NCBI GenBank assembly: GCA_019918135.1
Contig: WBZZ01002564.1
Coordinates: 1-64,000, forward strand
Origin: Paulinella micropora
Taxonomy: Eukaryota; Cercozoa; Imbricatea; Euglyphida; Paulinellidae
DNA length: 64,000 bases
Direction: 5' to 3'
The notes beneath the pieces are model-generated. The model made no database searches and had not been told where the DNA came from. It was given only the letters and a program-made list of their open reading frames with translations. The translations under genes were made by a program, and so were the position numbers. This document shows, in pieces, positions 51,516-59,837 of the stretch (its first letter is position 1; the number at the start of each line of letters is the position of its first letter).

Positions 51516-52235
51516 CAGCGCTCCAGGCCCGGGATGGTGGTCGCCGCCGTGCCGCGGAACAGCCACGCCGTGTCCAGGACCCGCGACGTGTCCCAACCGC
51601 TCACGTTGGCGAACTTCAGGCAGGGGGAGTCGGCGAACGCCGCTCGCAACGAAGTGGCCGAACCAGTCTGCAGGCCCGAGACGTCGAAGCACGCGGCGGG
51701 CGACAGCTCCGCGAAGCTGTACGCCAGCAATGTGACGTGTGAGGTGTCCAGGTCCGACAACGGCGGCAGCGAAACCAGCGCGGCCTCGCCGTAGAAGTGG
51801 TACCCCGTGCCGGGCGCCAGCTGCAGCCCACCCCACTGAGTAATGCGCAGCAGCCCGACCCCCCCTGTCTGCTGTTGGCGCCACTCCGGTGTCATGGCCC
51901 AACCTACGACCGGACCGGCTACTATAACCTGAACCAGGCCCCCCCCCGCGGAACGTGTGGGCACAGGGCTCGGCAGAGCTGCAACTCTGGGCCGGCGTGC
52001 CGTCGCCCCAGAACACCACCAAGAACACCACCAAGCCGTCACCGGCCTGCGCCGCGCGGCGGCGGCGCGCGCCGTTGGCGCCTGCCATGGGCAGCGTCCA
52101 GGTCGTGCCACCTGCGAGCACTGACAGCTCCAGCACGAGGTCGGTGCTAACCGGCTCGCGCCGGGGCAGCACACAATAGGCCCCGGCGCGGGGCGCCAGG
52201 GCGGCCCAGAGGATACCCAGCCAGGCGATGCCCAT
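51516..52235 (-). pseudogene. BspA/DUF285 surface protein, N-terminal part
   Basis: ATG 52,235 begins MGIAWLGILWAALAPRAGA, a good signal peptide ending before YC. Next comes LVVFLVVFWGDGTPAQSC, resembling the V.WGDGT strand of PKD-like or BspA N-terminal modules. A slip in a C9 run (51,939-51,947) changes frame to LLRITQWGGLQL, GYHFYGEAALVSLPPLSDLD, CFDVSGLQTGSATSLRAAF and CLKFANVSGWDTSRVLDTAW, which are BspA-type repeats (S.WD.S.V..... F). It stops at GLERWN, where the microsatellite begins, and continues at 49,190 downward. Together with that part it would form one secreted surface protein. Confidence 0.75.
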
Positions 52236-52628
52236 CACGGCCGGCTGAGGGAGGAAGCCAAGCCGACGAAGGCAGCAGCGGCGCCGCAAAGAGGCAGGGA
52301 CAGCAGTCAGCCACGTCCCCGCTCCTTTCCTTCCTTTCTGGGAGGCTGCCGGGGGGCCCCGTGCCAACCCCGCGGGGGGTGGGGGGGAAGGCGGCGCGGG
52401 CTCGTGAGCGGCGGGATGGGGAGGGCGAAGGGTAGGAGGGGGGCTGGGGGGTACGGAGCGGAGGACGCACACCCTCCCCCCCCCCCTCCTCCCTTTCCCT
52501 CGTCCTGCTTAGACACCTACTGACCACACACACACCTACCCACACGCACACGCACCGCGCAGCCCTGGTCGCAACTTCTGGGACCCAGGGGAGGGAGGGG
52601 GTTTGCCCCCAGGCCGGTGCTAGCAGTC

Positions 52629-53243
52629 ATGTCCCGGCTGCAGCTATGGCGCCTGTGGTCAGTGTGGTGCGCCGGGCCCAGCCCGCGGCCAGTACTACTG
52701 TCTGTGCAAGGGCCTCTGTTCCAGGCGCTGTGCGCCGAGCCCGCCCTCACCGCCCGGCCCTACGCACACCACCTAGTGCTGGGGCCGCTAGAGAGCGCGA
52801 CTGTGTTCGAAGTACAGCCGTTCGTCAGGTTCCCGCAGTGCGAGTCCTTGGAGGTCGCGAGCGTACTCGCGACCACGTGTGGCGCGGTGGAGTGGCACTA
52901 CCAGGACGACGCCGTGCGCGTGCGCGGGCCCCGGGTGGAGGAGCGGTTCTACCCCCCCGACGTGCTCGAGGTCAGCAGCCGCGCCGGCCTGCGCCAGCCC
53001 GCCCACCCCGACGTGACCCTGCGCTTCCGTGTGACCTGCCACGACGCCTACCAGTGCCGCGTGGCCTACACGCCCGTCCTGGTGTGCACCGACCGGTACA
53101 CCAGGCGCCTGGCAGCCTGCGGGGCCCTGGCGTGGGCCGTGCTCGCGCTGTGCGTCGTCACGGTCTGCGCCGCGCGGCGCTGCCGGTCCGGCGGACGCCC
53201 CCCTCCGCCGCGGGCGGTGGCGTGGCTGGCTAGTGCACAGTAA
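52629..53243 (+). CDS. Type I membrane protein, cysteine-containing (204 aa)
   Basis: ATG 52,629 opens MSRLQLWRLWSVWCAGPSPR, a plausible signal sequence or anchor. The ectodomain has several cysteines (FPQCESLEVASVLATTCG, RVTCHDAYQCRVAYTPVLVC) and ends in LAACGALAWAVLALCVVTVC, a transmembrane helix followed by AARRCRSG. It is intronless and starts ~390 bases from the divergently transcribed BspA gene, so the two may share a promoter region. I do not recognise the family. The paired cysteines suggest an extracellular, disulfide-bonded fold. Confidence 0.6.
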   Translation: MSRLQLWRLWSVWCAGPSPRPVLLSVQGPLFQALCAEPALTARPYAHHLVLGPLESATVFEVQPFVRFPQCESLEVASVLATTCGAVEWHYQDDAVRVRGPRVEERFYPPDVLEVSSRAGLRQPAHPDVTLRFRVTCHDAYQCRVAYTPVLVCTDRYTRRLAACGALAWAVLALCVVTVCAARRCRSGGRPPPPRAVAWLASAQ

Positions 53244-53312
53244 CCACGGGAACGGGGGGGACAGGGGGTAACAGGAGGTAGCTGGGCCTGCCCGGGCGAC
53301 GGGTGCGGCGGC

Positions 53313-53887
53313 GTGCAGGAGGCTCTGCGTCAGAGCTTCACTAACGAACGTGCCAGGGCGGGGAGCCCTGCGACTTTGCAGTGCCCAGTGGCGAAGAGAC
53401 TCTGCCCGGCTGAAGTTGCAGGTGTTTGTGATAATGGGGATAGTATCCCGCTGTCGCTCACGGTGCATGACTGTGCGGCGCTCGAAGAAATGCGCTTCTG
53501 CCCCGAGCCGGGGGTCCGGCGGGTAGCCGGCGAAGGCCGGCGGCTCTCCATCCACGTCCAGGAGTGTAATCAGCTGAGGCAACTGTCGCTGCCTCCCCTG
53601 CGCCTCCCGCTGGAGCTCACGGTTCGTGACTGTGCTGCGCTCGGCACCCTAGACCTGCCCGCCCCTCAGGACGGACCGCGCGGCGACCTCACACTCAAGC
53701 TAGCCGGTTGTCCTCTACTGGCCCAGGGGGGTTCAGCACCGGAGCGGGACAAGGGGAGGGGGCCGGCAGCGCGCCGGGGCGAGAGAGAGAGAGGGTCGCG
53801 TAGTCTGGCTAGCGGCCAAACCCGGCCAGGCACCGGAGCGAGGAAGGGGAGGGGACGCCGGCTCATTAAAAGGCCAAGCCCGGCATA
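53313..53887 (+). CDS. Leucine-rich protein fragment
   Basis: The frame has three similar segments: LSLTVHDCAALEEMRFCP, LSIHVQECNQLRQLSLPP and LELTVRDCAALGTLDLPA, then LTLKLAGCPLLAQGG. The pattern L.L.V.(D/E)C..L..L.LP is a leucine-rich-repeat-like motif. The same style of motif (LWFEDCGLSTLKGLLLP) occurs in the gene at 59,838. No early ATG exists; a GTG or an upstream exon may start it, or the first ATG at about 53,490 is used. The C-terminus (GARKGRGRRLIKRPSPA) is basic. No function assigned. Confidence 0.45.
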
Positions 53888-54116
53888 GAAGCCCCGAGGG
53901 GGGCTGGCTACTTTCCTACGGCCCGAGGGCGGGGGTGGCTGTCAGGGATTGGTAATTTAATGTGCGCACGTGCGCGGTGGACGGACTAGCGCTACCGCGT
54001 GGCCACCGGCGCTAAGCGCGCCCGTCGTGCGCGTGGGGGGGGGAGGACGAGGCGGTCCAGACGTCAGGGCCGGGCTTAGCAGCCCCTAGCCCGCGCGGCT
54101 GCTGCGCGAGGCCTGG

Positions 54117-54287
54117 CTAGAGGTCGCACAGCTGCAGCGCCCGGCCGCTGGCCAAGTCAAACGTACAACCACAGCCGAAGCGAATCGTGTGCTCTTCCAG
54201 GACGAAGTCGGCGGGGCCTTCGTCGGCTAGGTGGCCGGAGCAGGAACAGGAGGGGCCCAGGGGTTCGCGCTGCGCGTAGTTCCTCAT
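54117..54287 (-). CDS. Small cysteine-pair protein (56 aa)
   Basis: ATG 54,287 to TAG 54,117 on the minus strand: MRNYAQREPLGPSCSCSGHL, then FVLEEHTIRFGCGCTFDLAS and LQLCDL. Two CxC pairs and a terminal cysteine could bind zinc. The composition is protein-like compared with the surrounding repetitive GC. Too short for assignment. It lies in an otherwise empty interval between the leucine-rich frame and the acidic-tail gene. Confidence 0.4.
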   Translation of the reverse strand: MRNYAQREPLGPSCSCSGHLADEGPADFVLEEHTIRFGCGCTFDLASGRALQLCDL

Positions 54288-54430
54288 CGTGGCTCGCTGG
54301 GTGCTGGCGTTCTGTGGTAGTACCGTGCCGCCGACCCAAGGGGCCGGGGAGGGGGCGGGGGGCCGCGGGGGGTGGGTCGTGGGCCGGTGGGGGGGGGGGG
54401 GGGGGGGGGGGGGGCGTCGGGGAGGGGGGG

Positions 54431-54480
54431 CCTACGTAGCGCCCGCGGGTGCCCCCCGGGGCCTACGTAGCGCCCGCGGG
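54431..54480. repeat. 19-bp direct repeat with CTACGTAG core
   Basis: CCTACGTAGCGCCCGCGGG occurs at 54,431 and 54,462, 31 bases apart. Its core CTACGTAG is palindromic. It overlaps the end of a minus-strand frame and could be regulatory or a simple duplication. Confidence 0.6.
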
Positions 54481-54978
54481 GGGGAGGGGCGCCGCCGGCC
54501 GGCCGCCCCCCGTCGCCCCTCCCCCGGACTGCGCCTGCGCTGGCCGTAGGCCGGCGCTCCAGCTCTGGAGCTGCAGGAGCCACTGTGGACGGTGCTCACC
54601 GCCCGCGAGCGCCGGTGGCGGCCGGCGGTGCTCGGCATCCGCCGCGGGCGGGGTGCCGCCGCCGGGCCCGACACGATCGTCGGCGCCCGCTTCCGTGTCA
54701 GCGTCCGTCTCCTCAGGGTCGGTCTCTGTCTCCGGGTCGGTCTCTGTCTCGGAGTCCGCCGCCTGACGGGCGTGGCGCCCGCACAGCCCGGGCGTGGCGG
54801 CCCCGGCGCGCCGGAAGAGGCTTCTCCGTGCGCAGGGCCGGCAGGCCGGCACCCAGGCCGTCCAGCGCCGGCCGTGCCCCGGCCTGTACCTGCCCAGCAG
54901 CGGTCCGCGGCGCCACCCCTGGAAACTGTACTTGACCGTGCCCCGGCGCCGGGCAGCACGCGCGGCGGAGGGTGCCAT
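54463..54978 (-). CDS. Cys/His cluster protein with acidic Glu-Thr-Asp repeat (171 aa)
   Basis: From ATG 54,978: a basic N-terminal part (GTVKYSFQGWRRGPLLGRYR), then WVPACRPCARRSLFRRAGA and CGRHARQAADSE, giving CxxC...CxxH, compatible with one zinc site. An acidic repeat (SETETDPETETDPEETDADT) follows, then a Gly/Pro/Ala-rich tail. The start is uncertain, because the frame stays open upstream through low-complexity Pro/Arg sequence. The opposite strand is also open. The gene lies back to back with the RPB5-like gene. Function unknown. Confidence 0.45.
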   Translation of the reverse strand: MAPSAARAARRRGTVKYSFQGWRRGPLLGRYRPGHGRRWTAWVPACRPCARRSLFRRAGAATPGLCGRHARQAADSETETDPETETDPEETDADTEAGADDRVGPGGGTPPAADAEHRRPPPALAGGEHRPQWLLQLQSWSAGLRPAQAQSGGGATGGGRPAAPLPPAGAT

Positions 54979-55293
54979 AGCAGGGGCTTTCTGCCCCCCG
55001 GCCGCGTGTACGGCGGGGCTGAGCTGGCCCGGCCCGCCCCCCGCGCGCGCCCGGGGGGGAGGCGGCGGGGCGCCCCGCCCCCCGCGCGCGCGGGGGGGAG
55101 GCGGCGGGGCGCCCCGCCCCGGGCGCGGCGCCACGCCCGTGCCCGGGCGCGCGGGGGGGGGGGGGAGAGAAGGCTGGCAGGAGGAGGGGGGGGGGAGGTC
55201 GTCGGGCGGAGGGGGGGAGGCCCCGACGAAACCTGTCTTCTCCCCCCCCCTGGGCCCCGGGCAGGGGGGGCCGCCCGCCCCCGGCCGGCAGAA

Positions 55294-56109
55294 ATGCTGA
55301 GCGTGGACGACTGCCTAGCGGCCAGGCCGGGGGCCCGCTCCCGCGCGGCCCGCATCCCGCGCCAGCACGCCTGCCCCGACTGCCAGGGCAGCGAACTCGT
55401 GTGCGTGAACGGCTCTGCGTGTGACTGTGGGTGGCTGGGCTCCGTCGTAGCCGAGCACCTGACGAGGCTGCTGGTGCAGCGCTGCTACGCCCGGCGGCTG
55501 TCGCACCCACGGGACGTAGTGGGTGAGTGGCTGCCGTTCCTGCCCCCGGGCGCGGCGGCCCAGCCGCTCCCCCCGCTGTCGGTGTGCTGGGGCAGGGCAC
55601 AGGATCCGGGCGGGGCTTCCCTCAGCAGCGCGACGGCCGAGGCCTGGCTGCAGGGCCTGGAGGACCGGCACGGGGCGGGCCCCCGCACCGTCTGGCTCCT
55701 CCACCGCAAGCGGCGGCAGCCCGTGGCCAAGCTGCTGGCGGGCCGCGCGCGCGGCCTGGGCTGGACCGTGGAGTTCTGGACCGAGGACGAACTGCTGTTC
55801 CCGCCCGACACGCACGGCCCGTACTTCGCGGAGCACCGGGTGCTGGCCCCGGAGGAAGTGAGCGAGCTGGCCAGGACCTACTCGGTGCTGCCCCAGGAGC
55901 AGTTCCCCGTCCTGCACAGCGGCGACCCCGCCGCTCGCTGGTGGGGCGTGCGGCCCGGCGACATTGTGCGCGTGTCTTCGTGGCTGGACGGGGGCGAGCA
56001 GCCTACCTACCGCCGGTGCGGGCCCCTGGGCGCCGAACAGTTCCGGCGCGACAGCATCGTCCCCAAGAAGCCGAGGCAGGTCGATCGCCAGGGCCGCTAC
56101 ACCACTTGA
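55294..56109 (+). CDS. RPB5-like RNA polymerase subunit with N-terminal Cys cluster
   Basis: 271 residues from ATG 55,294. The C-terminal ~75 residues match the RPB5/RpoH assembly domain: FAEHRVLAPEEVSELARTYS, QEQFPVLHSGDPAARWWGVR and PGDIVRVSSWLDGGEQPTYR. These correspond to the H.V...EEV..LL..Y, Q.P.I...DPVARY.G...G and YR blocks of the family, which holds RNA polymerases together at the downstream DNA jaw. The middle (RTVWLLHRKRRQPVAKLLAG, VEFWTEDELLFPP) fits the jaw domain. Ahead of it, CPDCQGSELVCVNGSACDCG is a cysteine cluster absent from ordinary RPB5, perhaps a TFIIB- or RPB9-like zinc ribbon. It is intronless, with AATAAA about 225 bases downstream. Divergence and the added module suggest a viral or transferred version. 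Confidence 0.75.
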   Translation: MLSVDDCLAARPGARSRAARIPRQHACPDCQGSELVCVNGSACDCGWLGSVVAEHLTRLLVQRCYARRLSHPRDVVGEWLPFLPPGAAAQPLPPLSVCWGRAQDPGGASLSSATAEAWLQGLEDRHGAGPRTVWLLHRKRRQPVAKLLAGRARGLGWTVEFWTEDELLFPPDTHGPYFAEHRVLAPEEVSELARTYSVLPQEQFPVLHSGDPAARWWGVRPGDIVRVSSWLDGGEQPTYRRCGPLGAEQFRRDSIVPKKPRQVDRQGRYTT

Positions 56110-56240
56110 GGGGGGGCGCCCCCCCCTCCCCCCCCCCGCCCCTTTCGCCTGAGGGGGGGGCGGCCCCCCCTCCCCCCGCCCCTTTCGCCTGAGGGGGGGC
56201 GGGCCCCCCCTCCCCCCGCCCCTTTCGCCTGAGGGGGGGC
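56107..56240. repeat. 40-bp GC-rich palindromic tandem repeat after RPB5-like stop
   Basis: The word GCCCCTTTCGCCTGAGGGGG recurs at 56,138, 56,178 and 56,218, exactly 40 bases apart, each followed by a G-run/C-run inverted repeat (GGGGGGCGGCCCCCC type). The units echo the sequence around the RPB5-like stop codon. Strong hairpins can form, so a transcript-end role or a replication-slippage array are both possible. Confidence 0.75.
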
Positions 56241-56327
56241 CCGTGCTGCCGGCCGGCCACAAGGCAGGCAGCGGGTGCGGAGCCCAACCAACTGCCTCCC
56301 CCGCCTGGCTGTCAAAAACAGAACGAT

Positions 56328-56336
56328 GCTTTTAAT
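56328..56336 (+). terminator. AATAAA polyadenylation signal for the RPB5-like gene
   Basis: TTTAATAAAAAATAA at about 56,330 lies between the RPB5-like stop and the end of the convergent gene. In a eukaryotic or nuclear-virus setting it would direct 3' end formation on the plus strand. Confidence 0.5.
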
Positions 56337-56388
56337 AAAAAATAACTCTCTCTCGTAAGCCCTTCTTCAGCAAACAGAACGGTGGGTG

Positions 56389-57027
56389 CTAAGAGAAGAT
56401 GTTGCCTAGCGCTAGGTCACGGATGGCCCTTCTGAGCGCGGGTACCTCCTGGGGCACTGCCTCCAGCCTCGCGATGACGTAGCCCCAGCTCTCTCGGCCT
56501 TTGACCCACCCGTCACCGGACCCGTCAAAGTCCTGATCCACAAAGTAGAAGAGCGCTGCCAGGGGATGAGAGAAGGAGCCGTCCGCTCCCTCGTCGTCGT
56601 CGCTCTCGCACTCTTTCTCCCCCTTTGGCTCCAGGTCCCGCAGGATCTCCTGTGTGTCCCATTGGTCTGCCTCCCCGGTCCCAAAGTGGAGCAGGCACGC
56701 CATCACCTCAGCCAGGACCTTTTGCTGCCACTGGGCTTTGAGCCGGGCGAGATAGGCTGCCAGGTGTGGCTGTCGGTGCACCTCGGCGGTGGCGCGGGCA
56801 AACTTCATTTCGGCACGGGCCCGGCGACCAAAGACAGCTTTGCGCCGCTTGAGGGGTGGCGGGGGTGTGGAGGGGCGGGCGTCTGCGCCACGGCGCTTCT
56901 GACCCGCCGGCACCGGGGCGCCGGACGGGGCGTCTGCCAGTGTGCCGGCCAGCGTCCGCGCCGCCGCGGTCGGAGACGGAAGAGGGGTCGGGGGGAGCAA
57001 GTCGGCGGTACACGAGTGGGCAGACAT
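56389..57027 (-). CDS. Unrecognised protein with basic NLS-like motif (212 aa)
   Basis: From ATG 57,027: MSAHSCTADLLPPTPLPSPT begins a Pro/Ala-rich N-terminus. PLKRRKAVFGRRARAEMKFA gives a nuclear-localisation-like cluster, followed by helical LAAYLARLKAQWQQKVLAEV, an acidic stretch (KGEKECESDDDEGADGS) and an aromatic C-terminus (HPLAALFYFVDQDFDGSGDG, WGYVIARLEAV). The frame continues upstream without ATG through low-complexity sequence, so I chose the ATG where composition becomes protein-like. Convergent with the RPB5-like gene, divergent from the gene at 57,436. Not recognised. Confidence 0.5.
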   Translation of the reverse strand: MSAHSCTADLLPPTPLPSPTAAARTLAGTLADAPSGAPVPAGQKRRGADARPSTPPPPLKRRKAVFGRRARAEMKFARATAEVHRQPHLAAYLARLKAQWQQKVLAEVMACLLHFGTGEADQWDTQEILRDLEPKGEKECESDDDEGADGSFSHPLAALFYFVDQDFDGSGDGWVKGRESWGYVIARLEAVPQEVPALRRAIRDLALGNIFS

Positions 57028-57435
57028 AGGCTCTGCCTCCAGCGAGCGGAATTGAATTGTGGCCGGGACCGGGAGCTGGCGTCCCCCCCCCGGCGCAGCG
57101 TCGCGCGCCCGGCCTCGCGCGTCCGCCGCCGCGCTGGCGAGCGCCCCCCCCCCCCGTCCGGGGCCCACGGGCGCGCGCGGGCGCCCGCCCCCCCCCCCCC
57201 CCTTGAGGGGCACGCGGCGCCGCCCGTGGCACGCGAGGGGGCACGCGGCGCCGCCCGTGGCACGCGTGCCACCGAGGGGGGCACGCGGCGCCGTTCGCTT
57301 TCCCCCTCTCCCTGGCCCCCCGCGGTGCGTGCGCGCCCTGGCGCAGGGAGGGTAGCGGACAGCGCGGGGGTACAGTCTACCCCACAAAGCACGAGCGGCC
57401 GAAGCCGCCCAAGCCAGCACCGGCCGAAGCCGCTC

Positions 57436-58794
57436 ATGTCTAGCGCTGCCGGACTTAGCGACCTCGGCGGCGGCGGCGGCTCCGCGCCCGCGGAGGAGGA
57501 CGTGCCACACTCGAGCTTCTGGGCCAGGTACTTCCAAGCCGTGATAACCCACGAGCTGAAAAGTCGGAAGAAGCGGGGCCGCCTCGCGGCCTATGCCGGC
57601 CCGGGGACGCCCCCGAAGCGCCGAGCGTTTTCCCGGACCAGGTGGCCCCTGCGCCCCGGCCCGCAGGACTGTTTCCTGGCGGCCAGGCTAGTGTCCCTCA
57701 ACAAGGCGGCTCTCACCGCGGCGATCGGCGCCCAGGCCTCGTGCACCCAGGCCGCGGTGGCGGACTGTATGCTGGCGGTGGGCTCGCGCCACGCGCTGTC
57801 GACGGGCTGCGCGCCCGACCCCAGCGCCACGGACAAGCTGGTGGCCTTCTTTGCCGGCGTGCTGCAGCACCGGGCCACCAGGGCCCACCCCCGCTGCACG
57901 GGGCCCAAGCCGCACGGCAGCGCCCCGCGGTGCGGCTGCGCCTTCCGGCACAACGCCCTGGGGCGGGCCCTGGCACTCAGCGCCTGGCCTGCCTGCAGCT
58001 TGGGGCAGGACAACCTCGGTCGCTGCCTGGAGCTGCTGCGACAGGCCGGAGCGGAGGCTGTGCGCCACTCGCTCGAGCCCGTGTTTCACGGCCTGGCCCA
58101 CGACGAAGCACGGCGCAGGCAGGACGAACTAAGCTCCGAGTGCTCGTTCGCCCTGTTGGCGCTGGGGGCCAGGCCACTGGACGCGCTGTGGCTGTGGTAC
58201 GACGGACAATTCTGCCCGGCCCAACTAGATTCGCTTACGGGCCAGAGCCGGCGCCACGAACTCACGGTGCGGCTGCGTGTCCTCGAGCCGGGCGACGGGC
58301 CCGGCCCGCACTCTGCCGCTGGCAGCCAGGCTCTGCCCCCGGCGGACACGGCGCTGCTCCTCGACGCCCTGGCCCCTCCCCCGCCGAGCGCCGCGTCCGG
58401 GCTATGCGACGTGCTAGCGTCCGCGGTACAGCGGGCCGGGCCCCGCTACGCCCTGCGCTCCTTTCGGGTGCGCCCCAACTACGACGGAGTGCCCGTCTCT
58501 GCCCCCGCCGCCGCCGAGTGGTCCGAGTACTTTGCCCAGAGCTTCGAGGTGACGGAGCTCGCGGGGGCGGGAGAGCAGCCGGAGGGCCGGGGGGCGCTGT
58601 GCCTGCCCGCGCACGCCCGCCAGCAGCCCTTCCACCGCTTCTTTCGTCAGTACCTAGACCCGCACCTCCGCCACGTGCGGCGCAACTGGCCGGTGGCGCT
58701 GTCGGTGCTCGTGGGCTCGTATTGTTTCGGGGGAGGGGGCATCCACGGCAAGAGCAGGCTCGAGGAGGGCTCCCGCCCCCGGTCGGGTGGTTAG
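57436..58794 (+). CDS. Unrecognised GC-rich intronless gene (452 aa)
   Basis: ATG 57,436 to TAG 58,794, uninterrupted. After a short acidic lead (APAEEDVPHSSFWARYFQAV) and a basic patch (HELKSRKKRGRLAAYAG), the body has many conserved-looking Cys and His residues (ADCMLAVGSRHALSTGCAPD, HPRCTGPKPHGSAPRCGCAF), a helical segment (NLGRCLELLRQAGAEAV), PLDALWLWYDGQFCPAQLDS and a C-terminus FHRFFRQYLDPHLRHVRRNW. No family recognised. A canonical AATAAA lies about 137 bases after the stop at about 58,931. Uninterrupted length in very GC-rich DNA is weak evidence by itself, but residue patterning and the polyadenylation signal support a real gene. Confidence 0.6.
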   Translation: MSSAAGLSDLGGGGGSAPAEEDVPHSSFWARYFQAVITHELKSRKKRGRLAAYAGPGTPPKRRAFSRTRWPLRPGPQDCFLAARLVSLNKAALTAAIGAQASCTQAAVADCMLAVGSRHALSTGCAPDPSATDKLVAFFAGVLQHRATRAHPRCTGPKPHGSAPRCGCAFRHNALGRALALSAWPACSLGQDNLGRCLELLRQAGAEAVRHSLEPVFHGLAHDEARRRQDELSSECSFALLALGARPLDALWLWYDGQFCPAQLDSLTGQSRRHELTVRLRVLEPGDGPGPHSAAGSQALPPADTALLLDALAPPPPSAASGLCDVLASAVQRAGPRYALRSFRVRPNYDGVPVSAPAAAEWSEYFAQSFEVTELAGAGEQPEGRGALCLPAHARQQPFHRFFRQYLDPHLRHVRRNWPVALSVLVGSYCFGGGGIHGKSRLEEGSRPRSGG

Positions 58795-58930
58795 CCACGA
58801 ACGTCCGGCCGAGCACTGACTCACTAGCAGCTTCCGTGCACCCCCCCCCCCCCCGCGTCCGGAGGGTTCGGTGCCGGGGGGGGGGATCGCCCGGCCACTC
58901 CGCCGGCCCCTTTCTTTTCGGTTGGTGTCA

Positions 58931-58936
58931 ATAAAA
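58931..58936 (+). terminator. AATAAA polyadenylation signal with GT-rich element
   Basis: AATAAA is followed about 20 bases later by a GT-rich stretch (TGTCTGTGTTTTCTG), the arrangement of a standard eukaryotic poly(A) site. It serves the gene ending at 58,794. Confidence 0.65.
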
Positions 58937-59057
58937 TTCAGGGCGTGGACTGTCTGTGTTTTCTGATCCCGTGCGGCCGGGGACGTCACCGGAAGAAGCT
59001 CCGTCTCGTCCGCGCGGTGGCGCTCTGCACCCGTCACGCCCTTGACATGCGGCGCGT

Positions 59058-59318
59058 CTCAATCACAAGAATTGGCGGCCGAACGAAAAAATAACGCGGG
59101 CCAAAGACAGCGAAATCGCGCGACTAAACGAAGAACTAGCGAAACGCGACGACCATATCTTTTTGATTATGGGCGACATAGCCCCTGGTGAAAACCCCAT
59201 AGAAATGTTTATGAACTTGAAGAAAAAATATTGCGAACTTGAAAAGCAATATGCGGAAGTGTCCGAATGCCTAGAACAGATCCAAATGATTTCGACCAAA
59301 AGGAGAAAGATTGAATAA
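59058..59318 (+). pseudogene. Coiled-coil protein fragment, virus-like
   Basis: The frame ending at TAA 59,318 reads AKDSEIARLNEELAKRDDHI, IMGDIAPGENPIEMFMNLKK and YCELEKQYAEVSECLEQIQM, a heptad-rich helix, ending STKRRKIE. Upstream, SQSQELAAERKNNA in a neighbouring frame looks like the preceding part of the same helix, so a one-base slip near 59,095 is likely. The N-terminus is cut by the junction with GC-rich DNA at about 59,055. Family unknown. Confidence 0.5.
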
Positions 59319-59448
59319 GTGTATAATCACAGCAATCGTAGCAATCGTAGCAATCGTAGCAATCATCGTAATCGCCAAAAATACTAACTTCGCAAATATT
59401 TTCTTTCCAACACATCCATATTTCTTCGTCTTCATCATCTCCGCTCAT
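59209..59448 (-). CDS. Small acidic frame with CYD repeats
   Basis: From the ATG at about 59,448: MSGDDEDEEIWMCWKENICE, VSIFGDYDD, then three CYD units produced by the 9-base tandem repeat. It overlaps the coiled-coil frame tail-to-tail. The acidic start and AT-rich upstream sequence look gene-like, but the downstream half is probably a shadow of the opposite strand. Confidence 0.3.
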   Translation of the reverse strand: MSGDDEDEEIWMCWKENICEVSIFGDYDDCYDCYDCYDCCDYTLIQSFSFWSKSFGSVLGIRTLPHIAFQVRNIFSSSS

Positions 59449-59837
59449 TTTTTTGGCGACTATTTTATATATTAAATAGTAATTCAATTTTGCTCTTATT
59501 ATAAAAATAATGATAATACTTAATTATAAAATTGAATTTTTTCAATAGAAACATATCTTTAAATTATGCAGGAGTTTGATTGGAGGCAAACTTACTGTAA
59601 GCCAAGGAGCGGGACAAGAGAGAAGGGGATACCAGGGAGGAGAGGGGGGTCCTCCTCCCCTTCCCTTCCTTCCTCCCCCCGCGGCACCCGCCCGCTCTCC
59701 CCAGACCGCCTGCCCCGTGCCGACACCTACCTGCCACCCCCCCCCCCCCGGCTTGGAGACGCTCGCGCCGGAACCCCACCACCCCCCGGCTTGGAGACGC
59801 TCGCGCCGGAGTTTTATCCCCGGGCCCTACGCCCCCC

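Larger units (their letters stand above)
59058..59570. mobile_element. AT-rich virus-like fragment inside GC-rich DNA
   Basis: Composition changes abruptly at both ends. The plus strand carries a coiled-coil frame, the minus strand a short acidic frame with an AT-rich upstream region (TTTTATATATTAAATAG on its promoter side). A 9-base unit (GCAATCGTA) is tandemly repeated about four times at 59,332-59,372. It has no recognised hallmark gene, so its source virus cannot be named; the relation to the 38-46.7 kb island is unknown. Confidence 0.5.

Noticed and set aside
51324..51520. Poly-Arg, poly-Lys and poly-Ser tails on frames near 51.4 kb
   Set aside because: Products of the (TTC)n/(TCC)n microsatellite.
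54592..55293. N-terminal extension of the RPB5-like frame and overlapping minus-strand Pro/Arg frames
   Set aside because: The sequence is low complexity and extremely GC-rich, where open frames arise by chance on both strands. The ATG at 55,294 coincides with the start of protein-like composition.
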